Origin: Yponomeuta sedellus
Taxonomy: Eukaryota; Arthropoda; Insecta; Lepidoptera; Yponomeutidae
Direction of reading: 5' to 3'
Assembly: GCA_934045075.1 (NCBI GenBank)
Contig: OW203724.1
Coordinates: 12,697,473 to 12,761,472 of the forward strand
Length of the DNA stretch: 64,000 bases
The position numbers and the translations under genes are program-made. The notes under the pieces are model-generated. The model saw only the letters and a program-made list of their open reading frames with translations, was not told the origin of the DNA and made no database searches. Shown piece by piece: positions 11,210-23,200 of the stretch (its first letter is position 1; each line of letters starts with the position of its first letter).

Positions 11210-14200
11210 CTGAAGAATTGAAAACAGTTCAGGTAGTTTGGTCTATTTCAGTTATTTAATGAAATCCTGGTAGGTACGAGTAACATCAACGGTTAAATTA
11301 CCAGATAATGTGTAATGTGACGTTAACGTTGATAAGCAATATTTCAGTGTCTTTAATATTCTATGGCTATGTTCTAAAAACATCCGTTTTGAAAATTTTA
11401 TATTGCCATCGTTGGGTCGTAATATGAATTGTAATATAAAAGTGGTTGGTGGGAATTTTCTGATGGGAAAATTCAGTCATCTGAGACCCCAAACAGCGCC
11501 AAGCATTTGAACGATAGTTTCTTCTTATTAATTTTCTTATTTGATATGGTCAAAAGCAAATAATAAAAGTGCACTGTCAGGTAATGACTACATTATGTCG
11601 ACGAGTACATTTACTCAGGCGAGTTAGTAAGCTTCGAGAACAGGCAAGGCAAAGAAATCGATCGCCGTATCGAACTGGGTTGGAAGATCAGGAAGGTCCC
11701 TTCCACTTTTTCTGAAACGGAAACTCATCGACATTGTGTATCCTGCCGGTCCTTGCCTATGGCTCACCGACTCGCTGACTGAACAACTCAAGGTTTGCGA
11801 GCAAGCGATGGAGCACAGTTTATTGGGCGCCGGAGGATAGTCCAAAATACTCGTACCACAATGCGCTTCAAAACGCGCATAGCGGATGTGGGTATTCGAG
11901 ACGGCCGAGAAGCTGATTGTTGGATGATGTCGACAAATTCTTGTCAGAGTGGTCAGAGGTGTCAAATGACCGAAATTTTGACCTAAAAGGGGTGAGGTAT
12001 TTGCCTTGCAGTGAGACACCCATATTATGGAGGCTATGTAAAAAAATAAAGTTATTTTACAATTTTATTGCAGGCAATTTTTGAATGAATACATAATTGC
12101 GAAAAAAAAAAATTAAGTCGTGATGATAGTTTTAAATACTCAAATATTTAAAATAAATTAATTAAATAATAGTCCCAAATACAAATACAAAAAACATAAA
12201 CTGTTTATTTACCTCTACGCTGAACTCCGAGGAGAGATCGCCGAGGTCCTCGACGCTCTGCGCTTCGATCTTAGGCTGCGGGAGGGCGAGCCGCGCCGTG
12301 GACGGCTCGGCCCTCGGCTCGGCTTTTGGCTCAGGCGGCGGCGGCGCGTCAGGGTCCACGCACTGCGGCCATTCCGGTAATCGTTAGTTAATTCAAGAAT
12401 CTTATCGTCAATTTCTAGAATTATTTCTATGTACATACATATGTACAAACTTTGGTCAAGCTGAATGTAATAAAATGGTCGTAAAAGCATAATTTTTAAT
12501 TTTTTTTTTAATTCCGCACCTACCTATAGCGTACGGTAGAGGAAATAAACATAGTTTGGGATGAAATAGTATATTAAACCATTAATTAAATGTAACATGA
12601 TTGATGAATGATGAAAATAAGTAGCCACTTATTATTGTGGTAATATGAAATCTATTAGGGATGCGGATGCAGACACACATAAATATATACCTAATTTTAC
12701 GAGGCAACTCAAATATAGATAATAGCTCCGTACATATAAATCGCTACTTGCAACAGAAGGTCATAGTTTGCACACAGAGGGGTGACTGTGATTTCCTTTT
12801 GTATACAGTTTTACGGAATTGCCACCAAAATATCTACGCATTCCTGAAATACGTCCGTTAGAGTTATCTGTCGTTTATAACAAAAAAAATCTACCACTTG
12901 TAGAATTACGGCAAAAATACAATAACAATTTTTACATATACAATAACAGTAGCTGTTTGGTAGGTAATCCTCAAACCCTCGGTGGGGACATAATGGGTTG
13001 ATCATGATCTCAAACCCGTAACTGTTTTATTTATACATGTAATGATTATTTTTATAGGAAGCACCATAATATATCGGAGGCTGTTGCGTTGACAAGCGCG
13101 CAAAGCTAATTTGCATTTTTAAATTAGCTTTGCCTGAGAAAAAGAGCAAAAGTCTGGGATAAAACAATCTTAGGAAATCTAAGAAATAACCCCTTAAGTA
13201 AAAAAAGAATCGAATCGAAAGATTCCCCAGGTATTTAGGCTATAGTCCAAGTAGGAATTGATTCTTTTACCCGTGTTAATCACTCTAATTTTCATTTCGA
13301 ATATGAGGAAAATAAAAACTCATTTTTAGTTTTCAAATCTTGGCATAAAAGATTATTTATTACCTATTTTTCTGAATTCTTTCTACTCTCCTCGAGGGCG
13401 TAAGTTTTATTCTATTATTATTCCGCTCAAAGTTATTTGCGCTAAGTTCACACTGGCTGTTTAGAAACTCACATGGCCGCAGCATTTTTTTTATTAGTTT
13501 TTTTTTACATAAAACCCTTCACATCTGACAGTAACTCTATTTTTAAAGTTCCCTTAGGTGGGAAGTAATTTAAATGAGTTTTTCCCTCTCTATGGAGGGA
13601 AGCAGCATATTCCACCCAATAATCAGATTAAAACAACACTACTTTCCGAGTATAAGAAATGAATCTTTCCGAAAAGAAATGAATTACAAGTGCGGAAAGG
13701 CTGTCATTGCAAAGAGTATACTATTTTTATTTTTAATGACCTAACCCGTGCCAAGGACAATTTTAAAAACCTATTTAGAGGCTAAAAATTCCACCCATGC
13801 CGGTATTCGAACCCGCGACCTCTGGCTATCCGTGCCAGCGCTCTTCCAACTGAGCTAATAGGCGACTCATCGGCATCAGTGAAATTTCGAACCTCTTTAC
13901 ACTATTCTCTGTATTACGTACAGGCAGCGACATCTGACTTAAGCAAATTGCATTACTTACAGCCCCGACTACCTACTTTGCAGTTAGGTTTAACATCGGA
14001 ACGATATCACTGTACCCACATGATTACACTATTTTTATTTTTAATGCACTTAGTTGCGGTTTTTAAAATTATCCTTAGCACGGGTTGCTAAGGATAATTT
14101 TAAAAACCTATTTAGAGGCTAAAAATTCCACCCATGCCGGGATTCGAACCCGCGACCTCTGGCTATCCGTGCTATCAGTTCTATTTTAAAATTCATTCCG

Positions 14201-17200
14201 GCCCTTAGGTGGGAAGTAATTTGTATTAGTTTTTCCCTCTCTAGGGAGGGAAGCAGCATTTTCCACCCAATAATCAGATCAAAACAACACTACTTTCAGA
14301 GTATAAGAAATGAAAAAAATATTATTAATATGTATTTTTACGAATTGTCTTTATGACTATAATTATATATATTATGAAACATCTCAAGAAATGAAATAAA
14401 GGACTATTGTGTGAAGGCATCGTGACTGATAGGAAAACTCCGATCAACTCAATAATTTTCGATTCATTTATTCATATTAAGTCTCTCGTCTGGCAATCTG
14501 ATAGGAAAATACGTGATAAATAAATTCAGAGATATAAAGTAGAGCATAACGTAATATAAACGAAACTTACTACTAAGAAAAATTACGAAGAAGCCTCAGT
14601 TTTTGATTGAGTCTGATAAAGTTCAAAAACAATCTTTCAAGTTTCTGAAAAGTTCATCATCATACTCATCCAGTACGCTTAGCATGCCACACTCGAGAAA
14701 TTACCTTCTCTATGCAAAAAAGTAAATTTTTCGGTCGAGCCCGAAATGTCTCGACACTCACATGACGACCGCAACCGAGATAGAGTCGACAGAGTCTTGC
14801 CTATAACTGGTATCATGGCGGCATAGCCGAGGTGATTTTAGCCGAGTTAGACACTAATTTTGACATAATTATGAGAGCAAGACATGTCTGGTATTCACGG
14901 AGGGGAAGAAAGGCCTCGATATAATACAATCTAACAGATTTGTCAAGAAAATAATTGCTGTATTACAGTCTATTTATTCTTACTTGTCCAATTTAGTAGA
15001 CAAGATTCTACCCTTAAACTCTGACTTTTTAGTCCAAAATTGCCATATTTCCATAAATGAAGTAACCTGGAACACTCTTTTAAATAACACCACGCTGCAT
15101 ATAAACATAGTTCATGATGGTTCATGAATTTGCGAGAAAATGTCTAGTTTAGGCATCTAATCTCAATTTTAAGGTTAGAATCTTGTTTACTAAATTGGAC
15201 AGTCGATAATATTGGAGATGAGGTGACTCGGTGTTGTCGTTGAGTATAAAAAACCCAGTCGAAGTAAAAGAAAACCACAGAAGAAAATAGCAGGAATGCG
15301 TTTTGTTACTACCTACTTTTGTAATAAAAATTATCGAATAAAAATGGATGATTACTTGTTTTGATTACTTGCTAGCGTTGGAACGAAACGCAATTCTTAA
15401 TTTCTATTGATGTTCCAATTGATAACAGTAACAATTTTCACAGTGTTGTCAGATAAAATTACAACACTTTTATTTAATTTGGCAATTACTACTTTTCAGT
15501 AGGCAAGACCGCAGTCTATTGGCTATCTCGAGTCTCGGCTGCCATGTTTTATGACCATGGTCGTACACCCGAACATGGCTAGTATCCTAAGTCTCTCACT
15601 CGACGTCGAGAGAGAGTCAAAGCTAGCATGCTAAGCATACAGGTAACATGATATCGGGGCGCCAATTTCTGTTTAACTTTCCAAATAAGTAAAAATGCCG
15701 GCAAACATCTTCAACAATGGGAATTCGTCGATTTTTGACTAATACACAGCGAGATCTGATAGGGTATCGTTGCGGCCATCGAACACTCTCTGTTCCGTGG
15801 TTTCGGTCACGTGATTGTTTGATCACCTGCACTTCGCTGCAGGTATTGTACTGTATAGGTTACATACCAAGAACGCTTTACAAGGATGTGGTTATAACAT
15901 CATTGGTACACACTAACCCGGAGGAGTAGGTAAAGACCAAGGTTTGCCACTTGTCAGCTTGCCACGATTCTGACATTAAACCGTGTGTGTTTCATTTCAC
16001 GGTTTCTTCACACAGGCAAGAAACGTAACGGAGCATACGTGTTGTATGTATGAGTATGTTAAAATTTCACGTATATGGAAGAAAAAACTTGAACGTCTTT
16101 TCAGTACGCTAATGTTGGTTAAACGAAATATAATGTCCTTACAACATAATTACGTAAAGCCCATCTTTTGTTGCTAACTAAGGTCCATATTCACTATAAA
16201 ATCAAAATGTTCACTTAATAAACATCAAAGCTTTTAGTTTGACCATTTATTGTATTAATTTTGAAGAAGAAGCTAACTAAGAAAATTCACATTTATTCTT
16301 TTCAAAACAAGTTTTAGCTTAATTAACAATGTTTTCAACTTAGGGCCGATTTCATCAAAGTCGGAAACTTAGATCAATTCACCGTAATCTCGCTTACAGC
16401 CTTAACTGAGATGACATGACAGCTCCAAAACGTATTTCACCAAAAGTTCCGATGATCCGAATTCAAAAGAGGCCCGAGTTCAGCTTATTGAAACTATATA
16501 GAAACTGGAGAATCTGCCACTCACTAGGCTAAAAATCTGCCAACGGATTTCACTAAAAATCTATTAGTAAAATCCGTTTCGTTTGACTGAAGATTTCAAG
16601 CCAAGCTTCGATAAGCTGAGTTCATAAGAACCTGGTTTTGCACCTTTTGGTAAAATCGGACCTTAAAGTTACACTACACTAGACATTATCGTCCCTGTTA
16701 ACTTTATTTAAATACATAATATTGATGTACCTATTTCGAGACGCTGCCGCAGTAGCCATTGAAAGCTGATGTCGTCACTCATTGAATGAACGAACTTCAT
16801 TGTTCATTCAATGAGTGACAACATCAGCTTTCAATCGCAATTTAGCGTACTTTTATTGGAATAGGTAGTCTTGCTTGTCTACAAAGTGCGACAAGTAAAT
16901 TAATTAATTTCATTTCATAATCTCTAAGCATATTAAACCGGACAACTCCATACAGTGGAGAACTTATGTAGTAGCATCCCTGGGCGTCTACTAAAAAATA
17001 GCGTCCAATGACTACGTTTTGACGCTAACGTTGGGCATTATATAGGTAGTTCCCAAATTTTATAAATATAAAAACTTTTCATTTGGCTGCCTCGTTGGTC
17101 TCATTGTGTCACGTCTGATTACCATAAATGGTCGTGGGTTCGATTGCTGAGGCTTGACCGCTGCAGACAGCAAGAGTCAGGAGTTTATACGTTTACAGTT

Positions 17201-20200
17201 ATAGATGATCAGTGTCATAGTTCGCGCAATGCAACCTTTCTCCGCATGATACAGATATATAGCTCTTATCACAGGTAAAGAAAAGACAAAGCCATTATGG
17301 GCTGCTTCTTGTTCTTCAGTCCCTTAACTCTTAGGGAAGCATAGGGCTTCAACCACAGATTTGCACTTCTGACGGTTTTCCGCGGCAACTTCTAATTCAG
17401 GCCAGCTAGTGCTAATGGATTTGGCCTCTTGGATAGATCTTTTCCAAGTGATCCTTGGCCCTCTTTTGTTTGCCCAAGGGGCTGTACGTAAGGGCTTATC
17501 TGGTCAAGCATCTCTTGTGCAATTGTTGTCCGCAGTGTGTGGCCTATTCAGCGCCGCACTACACTATCCAGTATTTCTAAATAAACAGTTTTCTGTTTGG
17601 TACATTTCCAGAGGACCTCATTCCTGTTTGTTTGTGACCAGAATGTCCCCAGTATCAAACAGACAAATAGGTACCTGATAAATAAATATATAGGTACCCG
17701 TCGTGGAGCCTGTGTGAGATATTTGAACGCGCGAACCAGATCATGAAGCCGTACAAAAGGACCGACTTTATATTGGAGTTATAGACTCGGATCTTTGTTG
17801 CGGCCTTAGCGGCCCCGATCGCCAAAAAATCTTAAGTGGGGCAAAGACTGTTCTAGCCTTATTAATTTTCCTCTCTACATCAATCTCGGTACCCACATGT
17901 TCATCTACCAAGATGTCCAAGTAACAGAACTTATTCCTCACACCAGTATCACATCCGTGCTTCATGGGCATCATTTTAAACTAGTCGATGCGATCTCTCA
18001 CGAAGCCAAATTTAGCAGATTGTGCTTCGAGATCATTTATTATGATCTTCATATCATTTTGCTTGTTTAGTGTGCCACTTATGGGCTGCTGAGTGATTAT
18101 GAAATGAAATTAATTAATTTACTTGTCGCACTTTGTAGACAAGCAGTTGGTGCCGGCTGCCGACGATAGATGACAGTCGTTAAGCCAAGTCACAGTGACA
18201 GTAAGACCAGCCACTAGTCTTGCTAGCCTCTACCAATCCGGATCTAGCCCCCGTGGTGGAGTATGGCCTTCCTCAGGGAAGAGACCCGTGCCCCTCGGTG
18301 GGGGCATAAGGTGTTGATGATGAGACTTTGTACTTATACATTTTACAACTAAAGTGTAGCCACCACCACAGAGGAAACCGCCACGTATCACTACCTATTT
18401 CAATAAAAGTACGCTAAATTGCGATTGAAAGCTGATGTCGTCACCCATTGAATGAACGAACTTCATCGTTCATTCGATTCGGTCTCGCAGTGTTTACGTT
18501 CGTCAATTACATATTGTTAGGTATATTATGTTATGTACTTCCATGAAGTTATAAACAATGGCTGCTACGGCAGCGTCTGGAAATAATAAAATTGCGATAG
18601 TAGGTACACCAATATTGTGTAAATATTGAATATAAGTTACTGTGCTTGTTCAAGTGAAAAACATCGCTAAATATTAGCTATTGTTCTTTGTAGAATAAAA
18701 GCAATTAATTATTTTACAGCATTTGTGGAACAAAATAAATGGGTCTTCAATTTATTGAAAATATCTTACAAAATGTTATAAAAATGTAGCAATTTGTCTA
18801 ACGTTTTTGTTTGAATTTTATTATTAATAAAGTTACGATTCCGAAATGGAAGTTTAGAAAATAGATATGCTAAGTGTACAAGTATACCTACAACTAAAAG
18901 TTAACTAAGTTGAAAAATAAAATAACTTTCATCAAAACATTAATCGAAGCGATTTAGAGTGTGATGAATTTTCAAATGATGATATAATGACTGGTTTACA
19001 ATCGAATAAGACTGAACGCATAAGTGAACAAAAAATAAATCAAACAGAGTGAGACCAAATTTGCAGGTTTATCAATTATTACGTAACGACCTGTACTATT
19101 ATTGTATTCTGTGGTATAGATTACTAGAGTTTTATTATTGAGGACATTTTCGCCAGTTATGGCCCGGAATGGCTACAAATTTTTGTTTCTTAGCTTTGAT
19201 ATTTATTTTTATGCTATAATTTACACTCGTATTAGCGAATAATAATTCGCTACGGACATCGCCAAGACATTAAAAGTGCAACGTAATTAAACGAATCATA
19301 TAAAGAAATTCATAAACATTTGTTTGTAATTATTATTACATTATTATTACAATTTTGTTTATCAATTAGCATTTATGATTCGTTTAATTTTAACGGAATA
19401 AATTATATATTTTTTTATTATAGAGTTAAAAAGTCGAACGAGCCTCACTTACATCGGCCAAAGGTATCCTGTAGGGCGGCACCTGCTCGGGGTGCCTCCA
19501 GGGCTTGTGGTGCGGAGTGTCAGTGAGTGCCTTCCAGCCGGCGTAGCGGGCGGCGGCCACGCGGAGCTGCTGCAACAGCCGCGGCGCCAGCTGCGCCGTC
19601 ACGCGGTTCACCAGCCAGGCCGGCAGCGCGCCGCGAGGGTCCGAGCGGGACACGTAGCCTAGCCAGCAGCCAGCCGAGTCGGCCACGGCGCGCACTACGA
19701 ATCCGGTTATCAGGGACACCGCTCTGCGAACAACGAAAACTTGATGAAGCAAAATGTAGAGTTTGTTTCATGACAGATTCTTTTTATTAATTACTAGCTG
19801 ACCCAGCGAACTTCGTACCGCCTAACAGTCGCTTTTTTAATTATTTTCTTGTTTCTCTCCGTAAGAACCATCCTCGTACCTACTTCAAGGAATAGTCTTA
19901 AAAAAGAATTAGCGAAATTGGTTCAGCTACTCTCGAGATTTGCGCTTACCAACACATTCAGCGATTCATTTTTATACTCTCGATTGACAACTTCCATAAC
20001 GCATTGCCACCTGTGTTGATATACGCCCCAACTAATTACTAATTAAGCAATAGGTATGACTCTCGCTTTAAATTCAGGGCTAGAAACACACGGATTAGTC
20101 AATCCATAACGGTGGTTTTCGTTGCCTTTTTTTTTACTTCTCGGCCTGTGACCTCACATGGTGCACTCATTTTTCTATCTTTAATTCTAAAATAGGTTAT

Positions 20201-23200
20201 TTATTTCAGGAGCGACTTTAAACAAAAATTGTACCCCATTGATCAATAGACAGCGCTGACTGGTGCAAACCCTATCTGAATGAAGGAAGGCCGGACGACC
20301 AGAAAATAAAGAAACTTATCTGCCGCGCCTATCCACATGCAGCGAGGTTTCTTTTTTTCTAGTCTTCGGTCACACCAAGACCTCCTTGCCGTTCCCAGAC
20401 GGTGTTGCGTAGAGCGCCAACTGATAGCTGTCAAAAAAGCTGACCCTAAAGAGCTGATGTCACGAATCCTTTCTCTATCATATTTCATTATTTTTTTTAT
20501 TATTTAGGCAAAGGAATCAAGAAAGTATGATTAATGCAATAAAAATGTGTTCAGAAGTATGTCTTGTTCCTTTAAATAGCGCAATAGAACTAATTACAGA
20601 ACGTTGTGAACTGAATGTGGACAGGTGGAGAGGATGAAGGAAGAAAGATTGACGAAAGAATCTCAAGCGAATGTGGATTGGACATACTGCGATTAATAAA
20701 ATAGGGTATAGGAAAGATTAAAAGAATTATTCGTCTGGAGTGTGTCAAATAATAATAATTATCTTAATTATCTTATAATAAAAAATAAGTCTCTGTTACT
20801 TCTACAAGCAAATAAAATTGTTCTTAAATTCTCATTTACCCAAAAATACTAACAGTGACTGTACAGATACTAGGTTAAGTTTGCGTTTTTAAAAGTATGT
20901 ATTTGGCAAGTGGCAGTCCCTGATCCTTGCCTACCTGTCTGGGATACATGCCATTACCTGCATAAGTCGACCATCTTGTTTTAATAGCGTTAGTGCATAA
21001 TTAATTAAACATGCATGTTGATTGTAGGTTTTAGGGTTTCGTATTCCGAGTTCCGTCCATCCATCCGTCCGTCCATCCGTCCGTCCGTGCGTCCGTCCGC
21101 CCGACGTCCGTCCGTCCGTCCGTCCGTCCGTCCGTCCGTCCGTCCGTCCGTCCGTCCGTCCGTCCGTCCGTCCGTCCGTCCGTCCGTCCGTCCGTCTGTC
21201 TGTCTGTCTGTCTGTCTGACTGTTCACAGTTATGTTTTTGTACCCGCCACTAAAACTGAAATAAATATTCAAGTGGGGCTCCCATACAATAAATTGGAGT
21301 GTATTGCTGTTTTTGCTAACGGTAATAGGTTGTAGCAGAACAAAAGCTTTTTTAAAACACAAACTCGATTTGGTTTTAAAAGAATTGCGTTGATTGGTCA
21401 ACAGGTACCAAAACAAAATCCGGCCAAGTTCAAGTCAGAGGGTTTTGTACCACAAAAATAAAATATTACGAAAAGCCTGAAAACAGTTTACAGTATCGAT
21501 ACTATATCACTTCCAATAGATGCAAAGGTTTTTTTTCTTATCTCTGATTTATATAAAACGCTTGAAGTTTCAAGATTGTAGATAAGATTATAGAATAAGC
21601 AAGAGTAAAAATTTCTCAAAATAGTCTGTTGGGTTTTAGAATATAAGTACCTCGGCTACTATCGTATAGAATCGGATATATTCATGTAATGGAAATATCG
21701 GAACTAATACTTTACATAACTTTTCAAAATAGTGAAGAAAAGTTTTATACAGTGCAGGAAGTAGTATTACACTCGTGTGCTTTCGGCGAAAACCGAAGCC
21801 TACTCTAGAGCCCGATGCTGACTGTACAAGATTGTTGTAATATTGAGATTTTTTTACTTTTGCTTATTGGAAGTAATTTCAGTTATCAATACTGAAGAAT
21901 CGGATTCAGGTTTTGCGTTATTTCAATACACGACATACTGTACACGAACTTTCTTATTAGCATGCCGGACGTCGTGGGTTCGATTCCCACAGGGGGCCGC
22001 CGTAAAGTTGTACATGAGCTCAGTCTGGGTGTATTTCCATGTTGGTGGTGTTCTTGACTTGTTACCATAATTCAGAGTCCCCTAGTTTGGGACCAGGGCA
22101 AATGTTCTATTTTTATAAAATTTTCAACAGTCTAAAATTCGTTGCTGTTGTAAATATCGTTCTTGGATGAGGACATTAACATTGAAACATAATTAAATGT
22201 GCAAAAAACGCTTGTAAATCCTTTTACCTCCGAAATGTGTACTCAAGGAAGTACTTACCTAGGTATCTACGTCATAACGTATACAAGCAGTAAATCGGCG
22301 AAGTTTTTATGCAGCTATCTAAAAAACCCTATCCTAGTAGGTATAATTTGTTTGCCAGTGAGAATGAATTGATTGGCCGTCACGGGCCGGCGAGCTCGTT
22401 ATCTAATCTGACTGGAGCGAGCCACGCAAATTGAGTTGGTAAATGAAAACCAAAACTTGCCTGGAAGTGTATTCTATTTCTCGGGCACGTTCTATAGAAC
22501 TGAAATTCATGGTTTACGATGACAATTCGATGTACATTTCAAAGTCGATTTACCCACAAATTAGTAAGTACTCTCTGCTACGCAATGCACCTCAAATTGT
22601 GATAATCTAGGATTGTAGTTTTATCTCATTTAAACTCGTCTAGTTTTAAACTCGACCTTCCCAAGACCAGTGTTAAACCGTGACATTTTTCAGTATTTAA
22701 TATATTGATGGATCAAAAACTTAAGCACACTGACGCCACTGTATCTCTAACATAACATTGGACTTATTTATAAAAACACGGTTACTTAGGATACTCCTCG
22801 GATGTAATTTAAATAGTCTTTGGTAAGGGCTATGACCTAACCATAGATTATTTAAACAGCTTTTGAGGACTGTTTTAGAGGAAGGTTGTTAATTATAATA
22901 CCGTAAAAGAAGAAAAAGAAGGCGTATGGCGTCTCTGCTATCTGTATGTGGTTTTCTACTGCATTGCGTCTCAGTTCTGTAGAGCTTTCATTTCGCTGAA
23001 CGTATTACTTTCGCTACACCTACCCCTAGGTAGTATAGCAATTCGCGGCATCCGAATTTACTAAGAACTAAAGATTATTGAGGTGGTGCTTGAATGTACT
23101 TTCCTATTGTTTCCCTCTCGCTTACACATTCTAACATCTACCATTATTGCAAAAGATAGATTATGAATGCAGCAGTGCCGACGAGAAACATGCCCCGTAT

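Larger units (their letters stand above)
13525..14313. repeat. Direct repeats of about 138 bp flanking tRNA-related copies
   Basis: 13525-13662 and 14176-14313 share CCCTTAGGTGGGAAGTAATT, TTTTTCCCTCTCTA, GGGAGGGAAGCAGCAT-like and CCACCCAATAATCAGAT blocks, offset by about 651 bp. Everything between the two is tRNA-related repeat material. Confidence 0.75.
16715..18619. mobile_element. Composite fold-back element with long inverted arms
   Basis: The left arm 16715-16922 is inverted as the right arm 18095-18619. Shared blocks are ATATTG(A/G)TGTACCTA, GACGCTGCCG, ATCAGCTTTCAATCGCAATT, TTTAGCGTACTTTTATTG and CTTGTCTACAAAGTGCGACA. The right arm is longer because it carries a dispersed repeat (18140-18335) and a 77-bp piece missing on the left. 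The spacer holds a SINE-like piece (17086-17190) and a LINE 3' end (17330-18010). Confidence 0.7.
12363..19452 (-). other. STARD10-like intron 4 (7.1 kb)
   Basis: No host exon seen inside. It holds copies of the tRNA-related repeat at 13717-14177, a duplicated 138-bp segment, a stem-loop MITE (14986-15200), a PIF/Harbinger-like MITE (16343-16662) and the fold-back composite 16715-18619. The stretches 12490-13520 and 15200-16340 show nothing I recognise beyond a small hairpin near 13101-13133 and a LINE scrap near 15926-15976. Confidence 0.7.

Noticed and set aside
11624..12019. 131-codon minus-strand frame in STARD10-like intron 5
   Set aside because: The opposite strand carries recognisable LINE RT sequence, so this is its antisense shadow.
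19520..19790. Overlapping frames rich in Arg, Ala and Pro around 19527-19790
   Set aside because: GC-rich shadows of STARD10-like exon 4; only the 19723-19453 frame fits splice sites and family.
20931..21416. Long frames on both strands over the microsatellite
   Set aside because: The 4-bp period gives repeating Thr/Asp/Gly/Arg or Arg/Pro/Ser/Val peptides without stops. No gene.
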